The translations under genes and the position numbers were made by a program. Positions 14,361 to 23,317 of a stretch of 47,637 nucleotides of DNA are shown here, in pieces. This stretch comes from Actinomadura meyerae (GTDB taxonomy: Bacteria; Actinomycetota; Actinomycetes; Streptosporangiales; Streptosporangiaceae). The stretch lies in contig NZ_FZOR01000054.1 in assembly GCF_900188445.1 (NCBI RefSeq), positions 1 to 47,637 on the forward strand. The letters are read 5' to 3'. The notes beneath the pieces were generated by a model. The model did no database searches, was not told the origin of the DNA, and saw only the letters and a list, made by a program, of their open reading frames with translations. Every line of letters starts with the position of its first letter. Position 1 is the stretch's first letter.

Positions 14361-15365
14361 TCAGGTGTCGCGCATCGCCCTGATCGACTCCTTCAGCGAG
14401 CCGACCGTGGCCATGACCGCGGTGGGCTCGTAGCCGCAGTGGGCCATGCAGTTCGCGCAGCGCGGGTCGCGTCCCCGGCCGTAGGAGTCCCAGTCGGTCT
14501 CGTCCAGCAGCTCCTGGTAGGTCTGCGCGTAGCCGTCCGACATCAGGTAGCAGGGCTTCTGCCACCCGAACAGCGAGTAGGACGGGATCGCCCAGGCCGT
14601 GCACGGGAAGTCGACCTTGCCCTCCAGGAAGTCCAGGAACAGCGGCGAGTGGTTGAGCCGCCAGCGCTTGCGGTTGCCGTCCGCGAACGCCTTGCGGAAC
14701 AGCTCGCGGGTCTCCTGGACGCCCAGGAAGTGCTCCTGGTCGGGCGCCTTGTCGTAGGCGTACCCCGGCGAGATCATCATCTCGTCGACCTTGAGGTCGT
14801 CGTTGAGGTAGTTCATCACCTCGATGACGGTCTGCGGGGTGTCGGTGTTGAAGAACGTCGTGTTCGTCGTGACGCGGAACCCGCGCCGCTGGCACTCCTT
14901 GATGGCGGCGACCGCGTCCTCGAAGACGCCGTCCTTGCACACCGACGCGTCGTGGCGCTCCTGCAACCCGTCGATGTGGACGGCCCACGCGAAGTACGGC
15001 GACGGCTCGAACTTGTCGATCTTGCGCGGGATGAGCAGCGCGTTGGTGCACAGGAAGACGAACTTCTTGCGCTTCAGCAGCTCGCGGACCAGCTCGTCGA
15101 TCTGCGGGTGCATGAGCGGCTCGCCGCCCGCGATGGACACCATCGGCGCGCCGCACTCCTCGATGGCGGCGACGGCCTGCTCGACCGGCATCCGCCGCTT
15201 CAGGGTGTCGGCGGGATGCTGGATCTTCCCGCAGCCGGCGCAGGCGAGGTTGCACGCGAACAGCGGTTCCAGCTCCACGATCAGCGGGAACTTCTTCTTG
15301 CCGCGCAGCTTGTTGCGGAGGATGTAGCCCCCGATGCGAAGACTCTGGCGAAGCGGCATGCTCAT
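14361..15365 (-). CDS. hpnH: Adenosyl-hopene transferase HpnH (radical SAM)
   Basis: 334 aa. The radical SAM cluster motif is CxxxCxxC at Cys38, Cys42 and Cys45 (CNLACAGC), followed by the GGEP-type motif (SIAGGEPLMHP). A C-terminal SPASM-like Cys set (DPRCANCMAHCGYEP) is present, as in the family. HpnH joins the 5'-deoxyadenosyl radical to diploptene (hop-22(29)-ene), giving adenosylhopane, the first C35 hopanoid. The ATG overlaps the stop of the upstream hpnG-ispH gene (ATGA) and has AAGGAGG. It is the last gene of the operon and is followed by a terminator. Confidence 0.95.
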   Translation of the reverse strand: MSMPLRQSLRIGGYILRNKLRGKKKFPLIVELEPLFACNLACAGCGKIQHPADTLKRRMPVEQAVAAIEECGAPMVSIAGGEPLMHPQIDELVRELLKRKKFVFLCTNALLIPRKIDKFEPSPYFAWAVHIDGLQERHDASVCKDGVFEDAVAAIKECQRRGFRVTTNTTFFNTDTPQTVIEVMNYLNDDLKVDEMMISPGYAYDKAPDQEHFLGVQETRELFRKAFADGNRKRWRLNHSPLFLDFLEGKVDFPCTAWAIPSYSLFGWQKPCYLMSDGYAQTYQELLDETDWDSYGRGRDPRCANCMAHCGYEPTAVMATVGSLKESIRAMRDT

Positions 15366-16828
15366 TGTGTCCGGACCTCCTTTGGCAGGGTGAACTCGGT
15401 GGTCTCCACCGTGACCGTGCGCTCCTCGGCGTCGACCGGCCCGAACCCGCGCAGCGCGTCGACGACGGCGTCCAGGACGGACGGCGGCGCCGACGCCCCG
15501 GCGGTCAGGCCGATGGCACGGGCGTCCGCGAGCCGCTCCAGCGGGATGTCGGCGGGCCCGTCGACCAGCACCGCCGGCGTCCCGTGCGCCTCGGCCACCT
15601 CCACGAGGCGGAGCGAGTTGGACGAGTTGGCCGACCCGACGACCAGGACGAGGTCGCTGTCGCGGGCGACGGCGGCGACGGCCCGCTGCCGGTTGGTGGT
15701 GGCGTAGCAGATGTCGTCGGTGTGCGGGCCGACGGCGTCCGGGAACCGGCCGGTGATGGCGGCCGCCACCTCGCCCGCCTCGTCGGCGGCGAGGGTGGTC
15801 TGGGTGAGGTAGGCGACGGGCCGGTCCGCGGGCAGGGCGCGGGCGTCCGCCGGCGTCTGGACGAGCACCGTCGAGGACGGCGCCTCGCCGAGGGTGCCCT
15901 CGACCTCCTCGTGCCCGGCGTGCCCGATCAGCGCGACCAGGTGGCCGGACGCCGCGAACCGGCGGGCCTCCGCGTGGACCTTCGCCACCAGCGGGCAGGT
16001 CGCGTCGACGACCCGCAGCCCGAGCCGTCCGGCCTCGTCGCGGACGGCTGGCGCGACGCCGTGCGCGGAGAACACGGTCACCGCACCGGGCGGGACCTCG
16101 TCCAGCTCATCGACGAACACGGCGCCGCGCGCGCTCAGCTCGTCCACGACATGGGTGTTGTGGACGATCTGCTTGCGCACGTAGACGGGCGGGCCGTGCA
16201 GGTCGAGGGCCCGCTCCACGATCTCGATGGCCCGTTCCACACCGGCGCAGAACGAGCGCGGACCGGCGAGCAGCAGCCGTCGCGGACCGGCCGCGGCGGC
16301 CCACGCGCGCAGGGCGGGGCCGACGGCCTGCATCGCGGCGGGGTCGACCGGTTGGCGGCGCGGCGGCCCGGCGATAACGGAGACCGCCGCGAAGGGACGG
16401 CCGTCCGCCGCCTCGGCCGGCGCCGCCGACTCCATGTCGGCGACGAGCGCGCCGTCCGCGGCGAGCCGGGAGCGCTCGGCGCCGGTCGCGGCGCGGTCGA
16501 GGGTGACGAGCGGCCCGCGATGCACCGCCGCCCCGCCGGCCGTCCGCTCCAGCAGCCCGGCGAGCGGCTCCGCCGTCGGGCACGGCACCGTCCCGGACGG
16601 ACCCCTGACCTCGGTGGCCACGAACAGGTCGCCGGGGCGGAGCCGGTCGTCGAGGGCGTCGCCGTAGCCGACGACGGCGAGCGCGTCGTGGTCCGGCAGC
16701 TCGCGGGCGGCGGCCCGCGCCTCGGCGGGCCCTGCCCCCGTCCGGACCACGCGCGGCCCCTCGGCGCCGTGGCCCGCGAGGGCGCGGGCCTCGACGCCGG
16801 GAACGGCGCAGACGACGAGCCGTGTCAT
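15362..16828 (-). CDS. Fused HpnG nucleosidase - IspH reductase
   Basis: 488 aa in one frame. Residues 1-~183 match the hopanoid nucleosidase HpnG (AVVGYGDALDD, and ADMES at ~131), which removes adenine from adenosylhopane to give ribosylhopane. Residues ~184-488 match IspH, the 4Fe-4S enzyme that reduces HMBPP to IPP and DMAPP: its three cluster Cys are present at 194 (SFCAGV), 278 (DATCPLV) and 374 (DDICYATTNRQ), with the GHxxHEEVEGT and SSNSLRLVEVA active-site segments. IspH lacks a start of its own inside. The ATG at 16828 overlaps the shc stop (ATGA). The HpnG part is somewhat shorter than stand-alone enzymes. Fusing a precursor step to a late tailoring step is unusual. Confidence 0.92.
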   Translation of the reverse strand: MTRLVVCAVPGVEARALAGHGAEGPRVVRTGAGPAEARAAARELPDHDALAVVGYGDALDDRLRPGDLFVATEVRGPSGTVPCPTAEPLAGLLERTAGGAAVHRGPLVTLDRAATGAERSRLAADGALVADMESAAPAEAADGRPFAAVSVIAGPPRRQPVDPAAMQAVGPALRAWAAAAGPRRLLLAGPRSFCAGVERAIEIVERALDLHGPPVYVRKQIVHNTHVVDELSARGAVFVDELDEVPPGAVTVFSAHGVAPAVRDEAGRLGLRVVDATCPLVAKVHAEARRFAASGHLVALIGHAGHEEVEGTLGEAPSSTVLVQTPADARALPADRPVAYLTQTTLAADEAGEVAAAITGRFPDAVGPHTDDICYATTNRQRAVAAVARDSDLVLVVGSANSSNSLRLVEVAEAHGTPAVLVDGPADIPLERLADARAIGLTAGASAPPSVLDAVVDALRGFGPVDAEERTVTVETTEFTLPKEVRTQ

Positions 16829-18690
16829 GAGGAGCCGTCCAGATACCGGCCCAGGGCGCTGATCGGGAACACCAGCCGGTACAGGTGGTAGTTGATGTAG
16901 AAGTCGCCGGGGAACCCGGTGCCGGTGAAGTTGTCCTCGTCCCAGTTGCCGTCCGGCCGCTGGTTGTCGACGAGCCACCGGACGCCCGCGTCCACCGCCG
17001 GGGAGCGCTCCCCTGCGGCGAGCAGCGCCAGCAGCGCCCACGCCGTCTGCGACGGGGTCGACGCGCCGCGCCCGATCCAGGACGGGTCGTCGTAGGAGCG
17101 CAGGTCCTCGCCCCAGCCGCCGTCCTCGTTCTGGTGCCGCTCCAGCCACGCGACGGCGCGGCGGATCGCGGGCTTGTCGGGGCGGACGCCGGCGGCCACC
17201 AGCGCGGGCACCACGCCGCCCGTCCCGTACACGTGGTTGGCGCCCCAGCGCCCGAACCAGGAGCCGTCCTCCTCCTGCGCCTTCAGCAGCCACACCACCG
17301 CGCGCTTCACCACGGTCGTCTCGGCGAGGCCCTCCTTGGCGAGCGCCTCGACGACATGGGCGGTGACGTCGGCGGACGGTGGATCGATGACCGCGCCGAA
17401 GTCGCAGAACGGCAGCTTCGTGCACAGCTCGCGGGTGTTGTCGGCGTCGAAGGCGCCGAAGCCGCCGTCCTTCGACGCCATGCCGTTCAGCCACCGGACG
17501 GCCCGCTCGATCGGCGCGTCCGCCTCCGGCAGCGACGTCCGGCGCAGCGCGAGGATCGCCTCGGCGGTGTCGTCGGTGTCGGGGTAGACGTCGTTGTCGA
17601 ACTCGAACGCCCAGCCGCCCGGCGGGAGGCCGGGGCGGCGCACCGCCCAGTCCCCCGGCCCGCGGACCTCCTCGCCGATCACCCATCGCGCGGCGCGCAC
17701 CAGCGCCGGGTCGTCGGGTGCGGCACCGGCGTCGCCGAGCGCGTTCATCGCGAGGACGGTGTCCCAGACCGGCGACTGGCACGCCTCCAGCCTGCGGCCC
17801 TTCTCGTCCCGGATCGTGAACCGCTCCAGGCCGTCCAGCCCCCGCTTGATGACCGGGTGGTCGAGGTCGTAGCCGAGGACGTTCAGCGCCATCAGCGAGT
17901 ACACCCACGGCGGCTGGATCCCGCCCCAGCAGCCGTCGGCCTCCTGCCGGGCGATGATCCAGTCGGCGGCGCGGCGCATCGCGGCGGTGCGCAGCGGCCG
18001 CACCGGCCGCTTCTCGTACACGTGCAGGACGCGGTCGAGCGCGTTGAACGCCCTCCCCCAGCCCTTCGCCTCCTTCGCGGGCACGGTGCCGGAGCGCAGC
18101 TCCGCGAGGTCGACCGGCAGGTCCCGGACGGGGCGCAGCGACCCGAGGATCGTCAGCGGGACGATCGTCTGCCGCGCCCAGCACGCCCAGTCGTAGACGT
18201 TCAGCGGGACCCGGCTCGGCAGGAACATCAGCTCCGGCGGCATGACCGGCAGGTCGTCCCACGACCACTGGCCGAACAGCGCCAGCCAGATCCGGGTGAA
18301 CACGCGGCTGCCCTCGATGCCGCCCGCGTCCCGCGCGAACTTGGCCGCGCGCCGCATGTGGTCGGCGTCGGGCGGGTCCCCGGCGAGCCGCAGCGCGATG
18401 TACGCCTCGATCGTGGTGGACAGGTCGGCGGGGCCGCCGTGGAAGTTCGCCCACGTGCCGTCCTCGCGCTGCTGCCCGCGGATCCAGCGCGCCGCGTCCT
18501 TCGTCTCCGCCTCGGAGCGGATGCCGAGGAACTGGCGGAGCAGCAGGTCCTCGGCGTCCATCGTCACGTTCGTCTCCAGCTCGGCCTTCCACCAGCCCTC
18601 GGGCGACTGGAGGCCGAGCAGGTGGGCGCGGGCCGCGTCGACGGCCGCGGCCGCCGCGCCGGTGAGCCCCGGAGCTTCCGTCGTCGTCAT
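16825..18690 (-). CDS. shc: Squalene-hopene cyclase
   Basis: 621 aa, the usual length. The catalytic acid motif DTDDTA begins at Asp371, and several QW repeats (for example QSPEGWW, QEADGCWGG, QEEDGSWFGRWG, QNEDGGWGE, QRPDGNWDE) are visible along the chain. The enzyme protonates squalene and folds it into hopene or hopanol at the membrane. The ATG at 18690 has AAGGAG upstream; a longer frame upstream belongs to the shadow of the neighbour. It overlaps the hpnG-ispH start by 4 bases and follows the prenyl synthase gene by 68. Confidence 0.96.
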   Translation of the reverse strand: MTTTEAPGLTGAAAAAVDAARAHLLGLQSPEGWWKAELETNVTMDAEDLLLRQFLGIRSEAETKDAARWIRGQQREDGTWANFHGGPADLSTTIEAYIALRLAGDPPDADHMRRAAKFARDAGGIEGSRVFTRIWLALFGQWSWDDLPVMPPELMFLPSRVPLNVYDWACWARQTIVPLTILGSLRPVRDLPVDLAELRSGTVPAKEAKGWGRAFNALDRVLHVYEKRPVRPLRTAAMRRAADWIIARQEADGCWGGIQPPWVYSLMALNVLGYDLDHPVIKRGLDGLERFTIRDEKGRRLEACQSPVWDTVLAMNALGDAGAAPDDPALVRAARWVIGEEVRGPGDWAVRRPGLPPGGWAFEFDNDVYPDTDDTAEAILALRRTSLPEADAPIERAVRWLNGMASKDGGFGAFDADNTRELCTKLPFCDFGAVIDPPSADVTAHVVEALAKEGLAETTVVKRAVVWLLKAQEEDGSWFGRWGANHVYGTGGVVPALVAAGVRPDKPAIRRAVAWLERHQNEDGGWGEDLRSYDDPSWIGRGASTPSQTAWALLALLAAGERSPAVDAGVRWLVDNQRPDGNWDEDNFTGTGFPGDFYINYHLYRLVFPISALGRYLDGSS

Positions 18691-18758
18691 TCGGCGATCT
18701 CCTTCTTGCGCGGGTGGCCGTCCGCGCCGGGACGGCCGGGCTCTGTCGTGAGGCGGGT

Positions 18759-19769
18759 TCAGTGGTCCCGGGAGGTGACGAACAGGGCGATGTCGCGGAA
18801 CTCGGCGGCGGCGAGGTCGTCCACGCCGGACTCCTCCAGGTGCCGCTCCGCGGCGGCGATGCGCCGGTCCGCCTCCGCGGACGCCCAGTCCCGGCCGCCG
18901 GCGGCCTCGACCAGCCGCGCCATCTCGCGCAGGACGTCCTCGGTCGGCTGCTCCGGCCTGCCGTACAGCTCGGCGAGCCGGGCCGACTCCGGTGTCCCGG
19001 CGGTGAGCGCGTACACCACCGGCAGCGACTTCTTGCGCGCCCGCAGGTCCGACAGGACGGGCTTGCCGGTCGTCTCCGGGCTGCCCCAGATGCCGAGCAG
19101 GTCGTCCACGAGCTGGAACGCCAGGCCCATCTCGGCGCCGAACCCGGTCAGCCCGGTGACGAGCGGCGTCGGCCCCTCGGCCAGCATCGCGCCGATCGAA
19201 CATGCGCAGGCCAGCAGCGCGCCCGTCTTGTCGGCCGCCATCGCGACCACCTCGTCGACCGTGACGTCGGTGCGCTGCTCGAAGCCGAGGTCGAACGCCT
19301 GCCCGGAGATGAGCCGCTGCGTGGCGGCGGTGAGGGCGCGCGCCGCCCAGTGCGCGCCCCGCGTCTGCTGGTCGAGCAGCAGCTCCTCCGACAGCGCGAG
19401 CAGCGCGTCGCCGCCGAGGATGGCGGCGGACGGGCCGAACACCGTCCACGCTGCGGGCCGGTGCCGGCGGGTCCGGTCGCCGTCCATGATGTCGTCGTGC
19501 AGCAGCGAGAACGCGTGCACGAACTCCACGGCGACCGCGCCCGGCAGCGCCGTCTCGGGGGGCGCCCCGGCGGCCCGCGCGGACAGCAGCGCCAGCGCGG
19601 GCCGCAGCGCCTTGCCGCCGGCCTCGGCCGGGCGGCCGTCCTCGTCGGTCCAGCCGAGGTGGTAGGCGACGACCCGGCGGGTCCACGGGTCGAGCCGCTC
19701 GGCGGCGGCCTTCATCGCGTCGTCGACGAGCGCGCGCCCGTCGGTGATCGAGGTCGGAACGGTGGTCAT
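18759..19769 (-). CDS. Polyprenyl diphosphate synthase
   Basis: 336 aa trans-prenyltransferase. The first Asp-rich motif is DDIMD at residues 92-96, and the second is the DDLLG variant (QLVDDLLGIWGSPETTGKP) typical of actinomycete enzymes. Residues before the first motif (VEFVHAFSLLH) are bulky, which limits chain length; within this operon the product is most likely farnesyl diphosphate for squalene synthesis, though geranylgeranyl diphosphate cannot be excluded. The ATG overlaps the hpnE stop (ATGA). Confidence 0.9.
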   Translation of the reverse strand: MTTVPTSITDGRALVDDAMKAAAERLDPWTRRVVAYHLGWTDEDGRPAEAGGKALRPALALLSARAAGAPPETALPGAVAVEFVHAFSLLHDDIMDGDRTRRHRPAAWTVFGPSAAILGGDALLALSEELLLDQQTRGAHWAARALTAATQRLISGQAFDLGFEQRTDVTVDEVVAMAADKTGALLACACSIGAMLAEGPTPLVTGLTGFGAEMGLAFQLVDDLLGIWGSPETTGKPVLSDLRARKKSLPVVYALTAGTPESARLAELYGRPEQPTEDVLREMARLVEAAGGRDWASAEADRRIAAAERHLEESGVDDLAAAEFRDIALFVTSRDH

Positions 19770-21157
19770 CGGCCGCTCACCCCGTCGCTGCGCACCCGGT
19801 TCAGGTGCCGCCGGACGAGGCGGGCGGCGGTGAGGCCGCTTCGCACGGCTCCCTCCATCGTGTCGGGCCAGCCCGTGTCCGTCCACGCGCCGGCGAGGAA
19901 CAACCACGGCAGGCGGGTCGCGGACGCGGGTCGCAGCGCGCCGCTGCCGGGACTCTGGCGGAAAGTGGCGTGCCGCTCCCGCGTCACGAAGAAGTCGGTG
20001 ACGCGGGCGCGGCGGGCGGCCGGGAACAGCCGCTCCAGCTCGGCGAGGTACACCGAGCGCAGCTCGGCGGTGGGAGTGTCGATCCAGCGGTCGGCCGCCG
20101 AGACCGACACCGCGAGGTACTGGCCGCCGCCGGCCAGGCCGCTGATCGCGGTGCGGTCGAACACCCACTGGACGGGCGAGCCGACGGCGGCGGCGAACGG
20201 CTCGTCCCGCCCGTCGACGCGCAGGACGGGCCGGTCGTAGACGACGTGGACGTTGACGATGGGGCTGGAGCCGAGGCCGTCCCACCGCCCCCGCTCCGGC
20301 GACGCCTCCGCCGGGACCAGCGACGACGCGACCCGGTGCGGCACCGCCACCACGACGGCGTCCGCGCTCACCGGGGAGCCGTTCACCACCAGCTTCTGAC
20401 CTGCGTCGACGGCCGTGACCTTCGCGCCCAGCTCGATCCGGCCGCCGCCCCGCTCGATCTTCGCCGCCGCGAGCGTGCCGTGCAGGTCGCCGAGCGGGAT
20501 CGCGGGGACGCCGATGTCGGCGGCGTCGGACCGGCCGAGCAGCCCTGTCTGGCACACCATCGCGGCGGGGCCGAGCGCGGCCTCGTCCAGCCGGATGTTG
20601 AGCGCGGCGGTGACGAACAGGTCCCACAGCGCGTCGCGGGCCGCGGGCCGCTGGCCGTGCCGGGCGAGCCACGTGCCGATCGTGGTCCCGTCGTGCGCCG
20701 GGTCGTCCGGGTCGAGCCGGTCGAGCGCGAGCGACGCCCGGACGGCGCGGACCCGGTCGGCGGGCGGCAGCAGCCGGTACCGGGCGAGCGCGGGCACCAG
20801 GTGCAGCGGGCCCGGCGCCTTGGCGCGGCGCAGCCGCCCGGTGGCGCCGCCGGGCGTGAGGACGGGGATGTCGAGGCGGTCCTGGACGCGGACGCGGTCG
20901 GCCGCGCCGAGCCTGCCGAGCAGCCCCTGGTACGCCGAGCAGCACTTCAGGAAGATGTGCTGCCCGTTGTCGACCGTCAGCCCGCCGCGGGTGAAGGAGT
21001 GCGTGGCGCCGCCCAGCCTCGGACGCGCCTCGTAGATGGTCGTGCGTATGCCCGTCTCCTGGAGGGCCAGCGCGGTGGTGACCCCGGCGAGGCCGCCGCC
21101 GACGATGGCGACCTCCCCCTGCCCGTCCGCGCGCGCGTCCCCCGTGCGCGTGGTCAT
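19766..21157 (-). CDS. hpnE: Squalene-associated FAD-dependent desaturase HpnE
   Basis: 463 aa amine-oxidase-like flavoprotein. The N-terminal FAD-binding loop is VAIVGGGLAGVTTALAL, followed by YEARPRLGGATHSF and DNGQHIFLKC; the C-terminal FAD motif is LFLAGAWTDTGWPDTMEGAVRSG. In the three-enzyme bacterial route, HpnE reduces hydroxysqualene to squalene. The ATG at 21157 overlaps the hpnD stop, and its stop overlaps the prenyl synthase start. Confidence 0.94.
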   Translation of the reverse strand: MTTRTGDARADGQGEVAIVGGGLAGVTTALALQETGIRTTIYEARPRLGGATHSFTRGGLTVDNGQHIFLKCCSAYQGLLGRLGAADRVRVQDRLDIPVLTPGGATGRLRRAKAPGPLHLVPALARYRLLPPADRVRAVRASLALDRLDPDDPAHDGTTIGTWLARHGQRPAARDALWDLFVTAALNIRLDEAALGPAAMVCQTGLLGRSDAADIGVPAIPLGDLHGTLAAAKIERGGGRIELGAKVTAVDAGQKLVVNGSPVSADAVVVAVPHRVASSLVPAEASPERGRWDGLGSSPIVNVHVVYDRPVLRVDGRDEPFAAAVGSPVQWVFDRTAISGLAGGGQYLAVSVSAADRWIDTPTAELRSVYLAELERLFPAARRARVTDFFVTRERHATFRQSPGSGALRPASATRLPWLFLAGAWTDTGWPDTMEGAVRSGLTAARLVRRHLNRVRSDGVSGR

Positions 21158-22026
21158 CGGTGCACTCCCGACATCGCCATGGCCGACACCGCGGCCTTCT
21201 CCCAGGTCGGCAGCGAGGTGCGGGTATCGAGCGCGGTGAGCGGGTCGGCCTTGATGCGCCGCAGCAGGTGCCGGTAGATGCCCGCCATCGCGCCCGCGCA
21301 CGCCGAGCTGCGCCGGTCGAGCATCGGCAGCAGTTGCAGGCCCGTCGCGTACCACTCCTCCGCCCGGTTCGCCTCGAACCGGATGAGGCCCGCCAGCCGC
21401 TCCGGGTCGTCGGTCAACCGGCCCGAGGCGTCCCGCTCCAGCGTGCAGCCGAACCGGGCGAGGTCCTTGGCGGGCAGGTACACGCGGCCGCTCAGCCCGT
21501 CCTCGCGGACGTCCCGCAGGATGTTCGTCAGCTGCAGCGCCACGCCGAGCGCGTCGGCGCGCGGCACCGCCGTCTCCCGGTCGGACGTGCCGAACACGCC
21601 GAGCGACAGCCGCCCGACGGCGCCCGCGACGCACCGGCAGTACCAGAGCAGGTCGTCGAAGGTGTCGTAGGTCTCGCCGCGGACGTCGGCCTCGCAGCCG
21701 TCGATCAGCTCCCCGAACGCCTCCAGCGGGATCGGGTACCGGCGCGCGGCGTCCGACAGCGCCACCAGCACCGGATCGGACGGGTGCGCGGCGGCGTCGG
21801 CGAGGCGCTCCCGCTCCTCGGCGAGCCGGGCCAGCCGGGTCGCGGGCGGCGCGTCGTGGTCGTCGCCGATGTCGTCGATGCGGCGGGCGAACGCGTACAC
21901 GGCGCTCAGCGCGCGGCGCTTCGGCGGGGGAAGCAGCCGGATCCCGTACGAGAAGTTGCGCGCCTGGGTGCGCACGACGTTCTCGCAGTGCCGGTAGGCG
22001 CTCGGTGCGTCCATCTGCGCGTCCAT
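21154..22026 (-). CDS. hpnD: Presqualene diphosphate synthase HpnD
   Basis: 290 aa squalene/phytoene synthase fold. Two metal-binding motifs are seen: FARRIDDIGDD (residues ~47-57) and NILRDVREDGLSGRVYLP. HpnD condenses two farnesyl diphosphates to presqualene diphosphate. The first ATG (22026) is preceded by AAGGAG at eight bases; another ATG four codons later is less likely. It follows hpnC by 4 bases and overlaps hpnE, so all three squalene genes are co-translated. Confidence 0.94.
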   Translation of the reverse strand: MDAQMDAPSAYRHCENVVRTQARNFSYGIRLLPPPKRRALSAVYAFARRIDDIGDDHDAPPATRLARLAEERERLADAAAHPSDPVLVALSDAARRYPIPLEAFGELIDGCEADVRGETYDTFDDLLWYCRCVAGAVGRLSLGVFGTSDRETAVPRADALGVALQLTNILRDVREDGLSGRVYLPAKDLARFGCTLERDASGRLTDDPERLAGLIRFEANRAEEWYATGLQLLPMLDRRSSACAGAMAGIYRHLLRRIKADPLTALDTRTSLPTWEKAAVSAMAMSGVHR

Positions 22027-22030
22027 CTGC

Positions 22031-22888
22031 CTATCTCCTTCCCAGAGTCCGCGACCACTCGGCCAGCAGTCGCGCCTTCCTCGGCCGGGAGGCGCTTCCC
22101 AGCACGTCGTAGGCGCCGCGCTCCAGGGCCGCGAGGGCGGCGAGACCGCCCGCGACGTAACCGGCGACGGCGACGCGGGCGAACCCGCGGAGCCGGCCAG
22201 TGAGTGCGGCGCCCTCGTCCAGCAGGCCCGCCGCGCGCTTGGCCTGGAGGGCGACCACGCCGCGCAGCCGGGTGGGCGTGACCGCGGCGGTCAGGTCGTC
22301 CTCGGTGCAGCCGAACCGCCGGAGGTCGTCCTGCGGCAGGTAGATCCGGCCGTTGCGGTGGTCCTCGCCGACGTCCTGGCAGTGCTCGATGATCTGCAGC
22401 GCGGTGCAGACCTTGTCCGACAGCCGGACCCGGTCCGGGGTGGCGGCGCCGAACACGTGCAGGACGATGCGTCCGACCGGGTCGGCGGAGTAGGCGCAGT
22501 AGCCGAGCAGGTCGTCGAACGTCGCGTACCGGGTGACCTCCTGGTCGCGCCGGTTGGCCTCCAGGAGGCGGCGGAACGGCTCCGCCGGGATGCGGCACGC
22601 GCTGATGGTCCCGGCGAGGTCGCGCAGGACGGGCAGCTCCGCCCGGGTGCCCGCGTAGACGCGGTCGAGGTCGCGCTCGACGAGGTCGAGCAGCCCGGCG
22701 CGCTCGTCCGGCGGCGCCTCGTCCCCGATGTCGTCGACCAGCCGGGCGTAGCCGTACACGTTCAGCAGATGCTCGCGGTGGCGCGCGGGCAGCAGGCGGG
22801 TGGCGACCGGGAAGTTCTCCCGGGATTGGAGTTCGAGGCGGGTGCGGCGTTCCTCGGTCTCGTTCCACAAACGCTCGCTGACGGACAT
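22031..22888 (-). CDS. hpnC: Hydroxysqualene synthase HpnC
   Basis: 285 aa, paralogue of HpnD. Metal motifs: ARLVDDIGDE and CQDVGEDHRNGRIYLPQDDL, plus RENFPVATRLLPARHR near the N-terminus, which is typical of HpnC. It turns presqualene diphosphate into hydroxysqualene. It is the first gene of the hopanoid operon. The ATG at 22888 matches the family's N-terminus (MSVSERLW); the ORF is open upstream but that part is not conserved-looking. Confidence 0.93.
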   Translation of the reverse strand: MSVSERLWNETEERRTRLELQSRENFPVATRLLPARHREHLLNVYGYARLVDDIGDEAPPDERAGLLDLVERDLDRVYAGTRAELPVLRDLAGTISACRIPAEPFRRLLEANRRDQEVTRYATFDDLLGYCAYSADPVGRIVLHVFGAATPDRVRLSDKVCTALQIIEHCQDVGEDHRNGRIYLPQDDLRRFGCTEDDLTAAVTPTRLRGVVALQAKRAAGLLDEGAALTGRLRGFARVAVAGYVAGGLAALAALERGAYDVLGSASRPRKARLLAEWSRTLGRR

Positions 22889-23054
22889 GGCGTTCCTTCG
22901 GGGCGGCGGCGGCGCGGGGCGTTCATCGATGCCCGATATCCGGGCGGTGGCCCGGGTAAACATGGACCATCGTGAGGCCCCTGTGACGTACGTCCCCGAA
23001 CCGCCCCGGGCGACCCGCGAATATGCGGGATTCGTGAAGAGGGGCCGGAAGTGG
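22889..23054 (-). promoter_or_regulatory. Upstream region of hopanoid operon
   Basis: This stretch must hold the operon promoter. It contains AT-rich patches (for example GCATATATTCCC on the minus strand near 23065-23075) just to the right, but I cannot assign a -35/-10 pair with confidence. Confidence 0.35.
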
Positions 23055-23195
23055 TCACTCGGGAATATATGCGCACCCGGCCCGGAGATCACTGCTGGTC
23101 AGCGCTTTTTCCCATTCCGTTATGTTGGACTGGAGTTGAGTCATGCGTCTATCCCGGAGACTCAACTCGGGATGTTCATGTTCGCGTAACTTCAT
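23055..23195 (-). CDS. Possible small protein
   Basis: 46 aa (MKLREHEHPELS ... SSDLRAGCAYIPE), or 29 aa from an inner ATG at 23144. It lies 120 bases behind an XRE/DUF5753 gene, where actinomycetes often have a small partner gene (DUF397), but the sequence does not show the DUF397 pattern (W-R-K-S-S-x-S). The composition is AT-richer than the neighbours. No Shine-Dalgarno is clear. It may be a remnant of a partner gene or chance. Confidence 0.3.
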   Translation of the reverse strand: MKLREHEHPELSLRDRRMTQLQSNITEWEKALTSSDLRAGCAYIPE

Positions 23196-23317
23196 GACAG
23201 CGGGAGCCCATGTCGGCCCGCTTAGGTGCGCTGTCGGTGCCCCACCGGGTGGTCGGCCCGGTTGATCGCGGCCGGTGGTTCGCGGCTGAGCGGTTCGCGG
23301 CTGAGCGGGGTCGCGCG

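Noticed and set aside
15362..18592. A single 1076-aa minus-strand frame covering shc and hpnG-ispH
   Set aside because: Its first half is a shifted-frame shadow of shc; the real fusion starts at the ATG at 16828, which overlaps the shc stop.
16885..19665. Very long plus-strand frame opposite shc and the prenyl synthase
   Set aside because: It is the antisense of real genes in high-GC DNA; the Arg/Val/Pro-rich translation has no domain.
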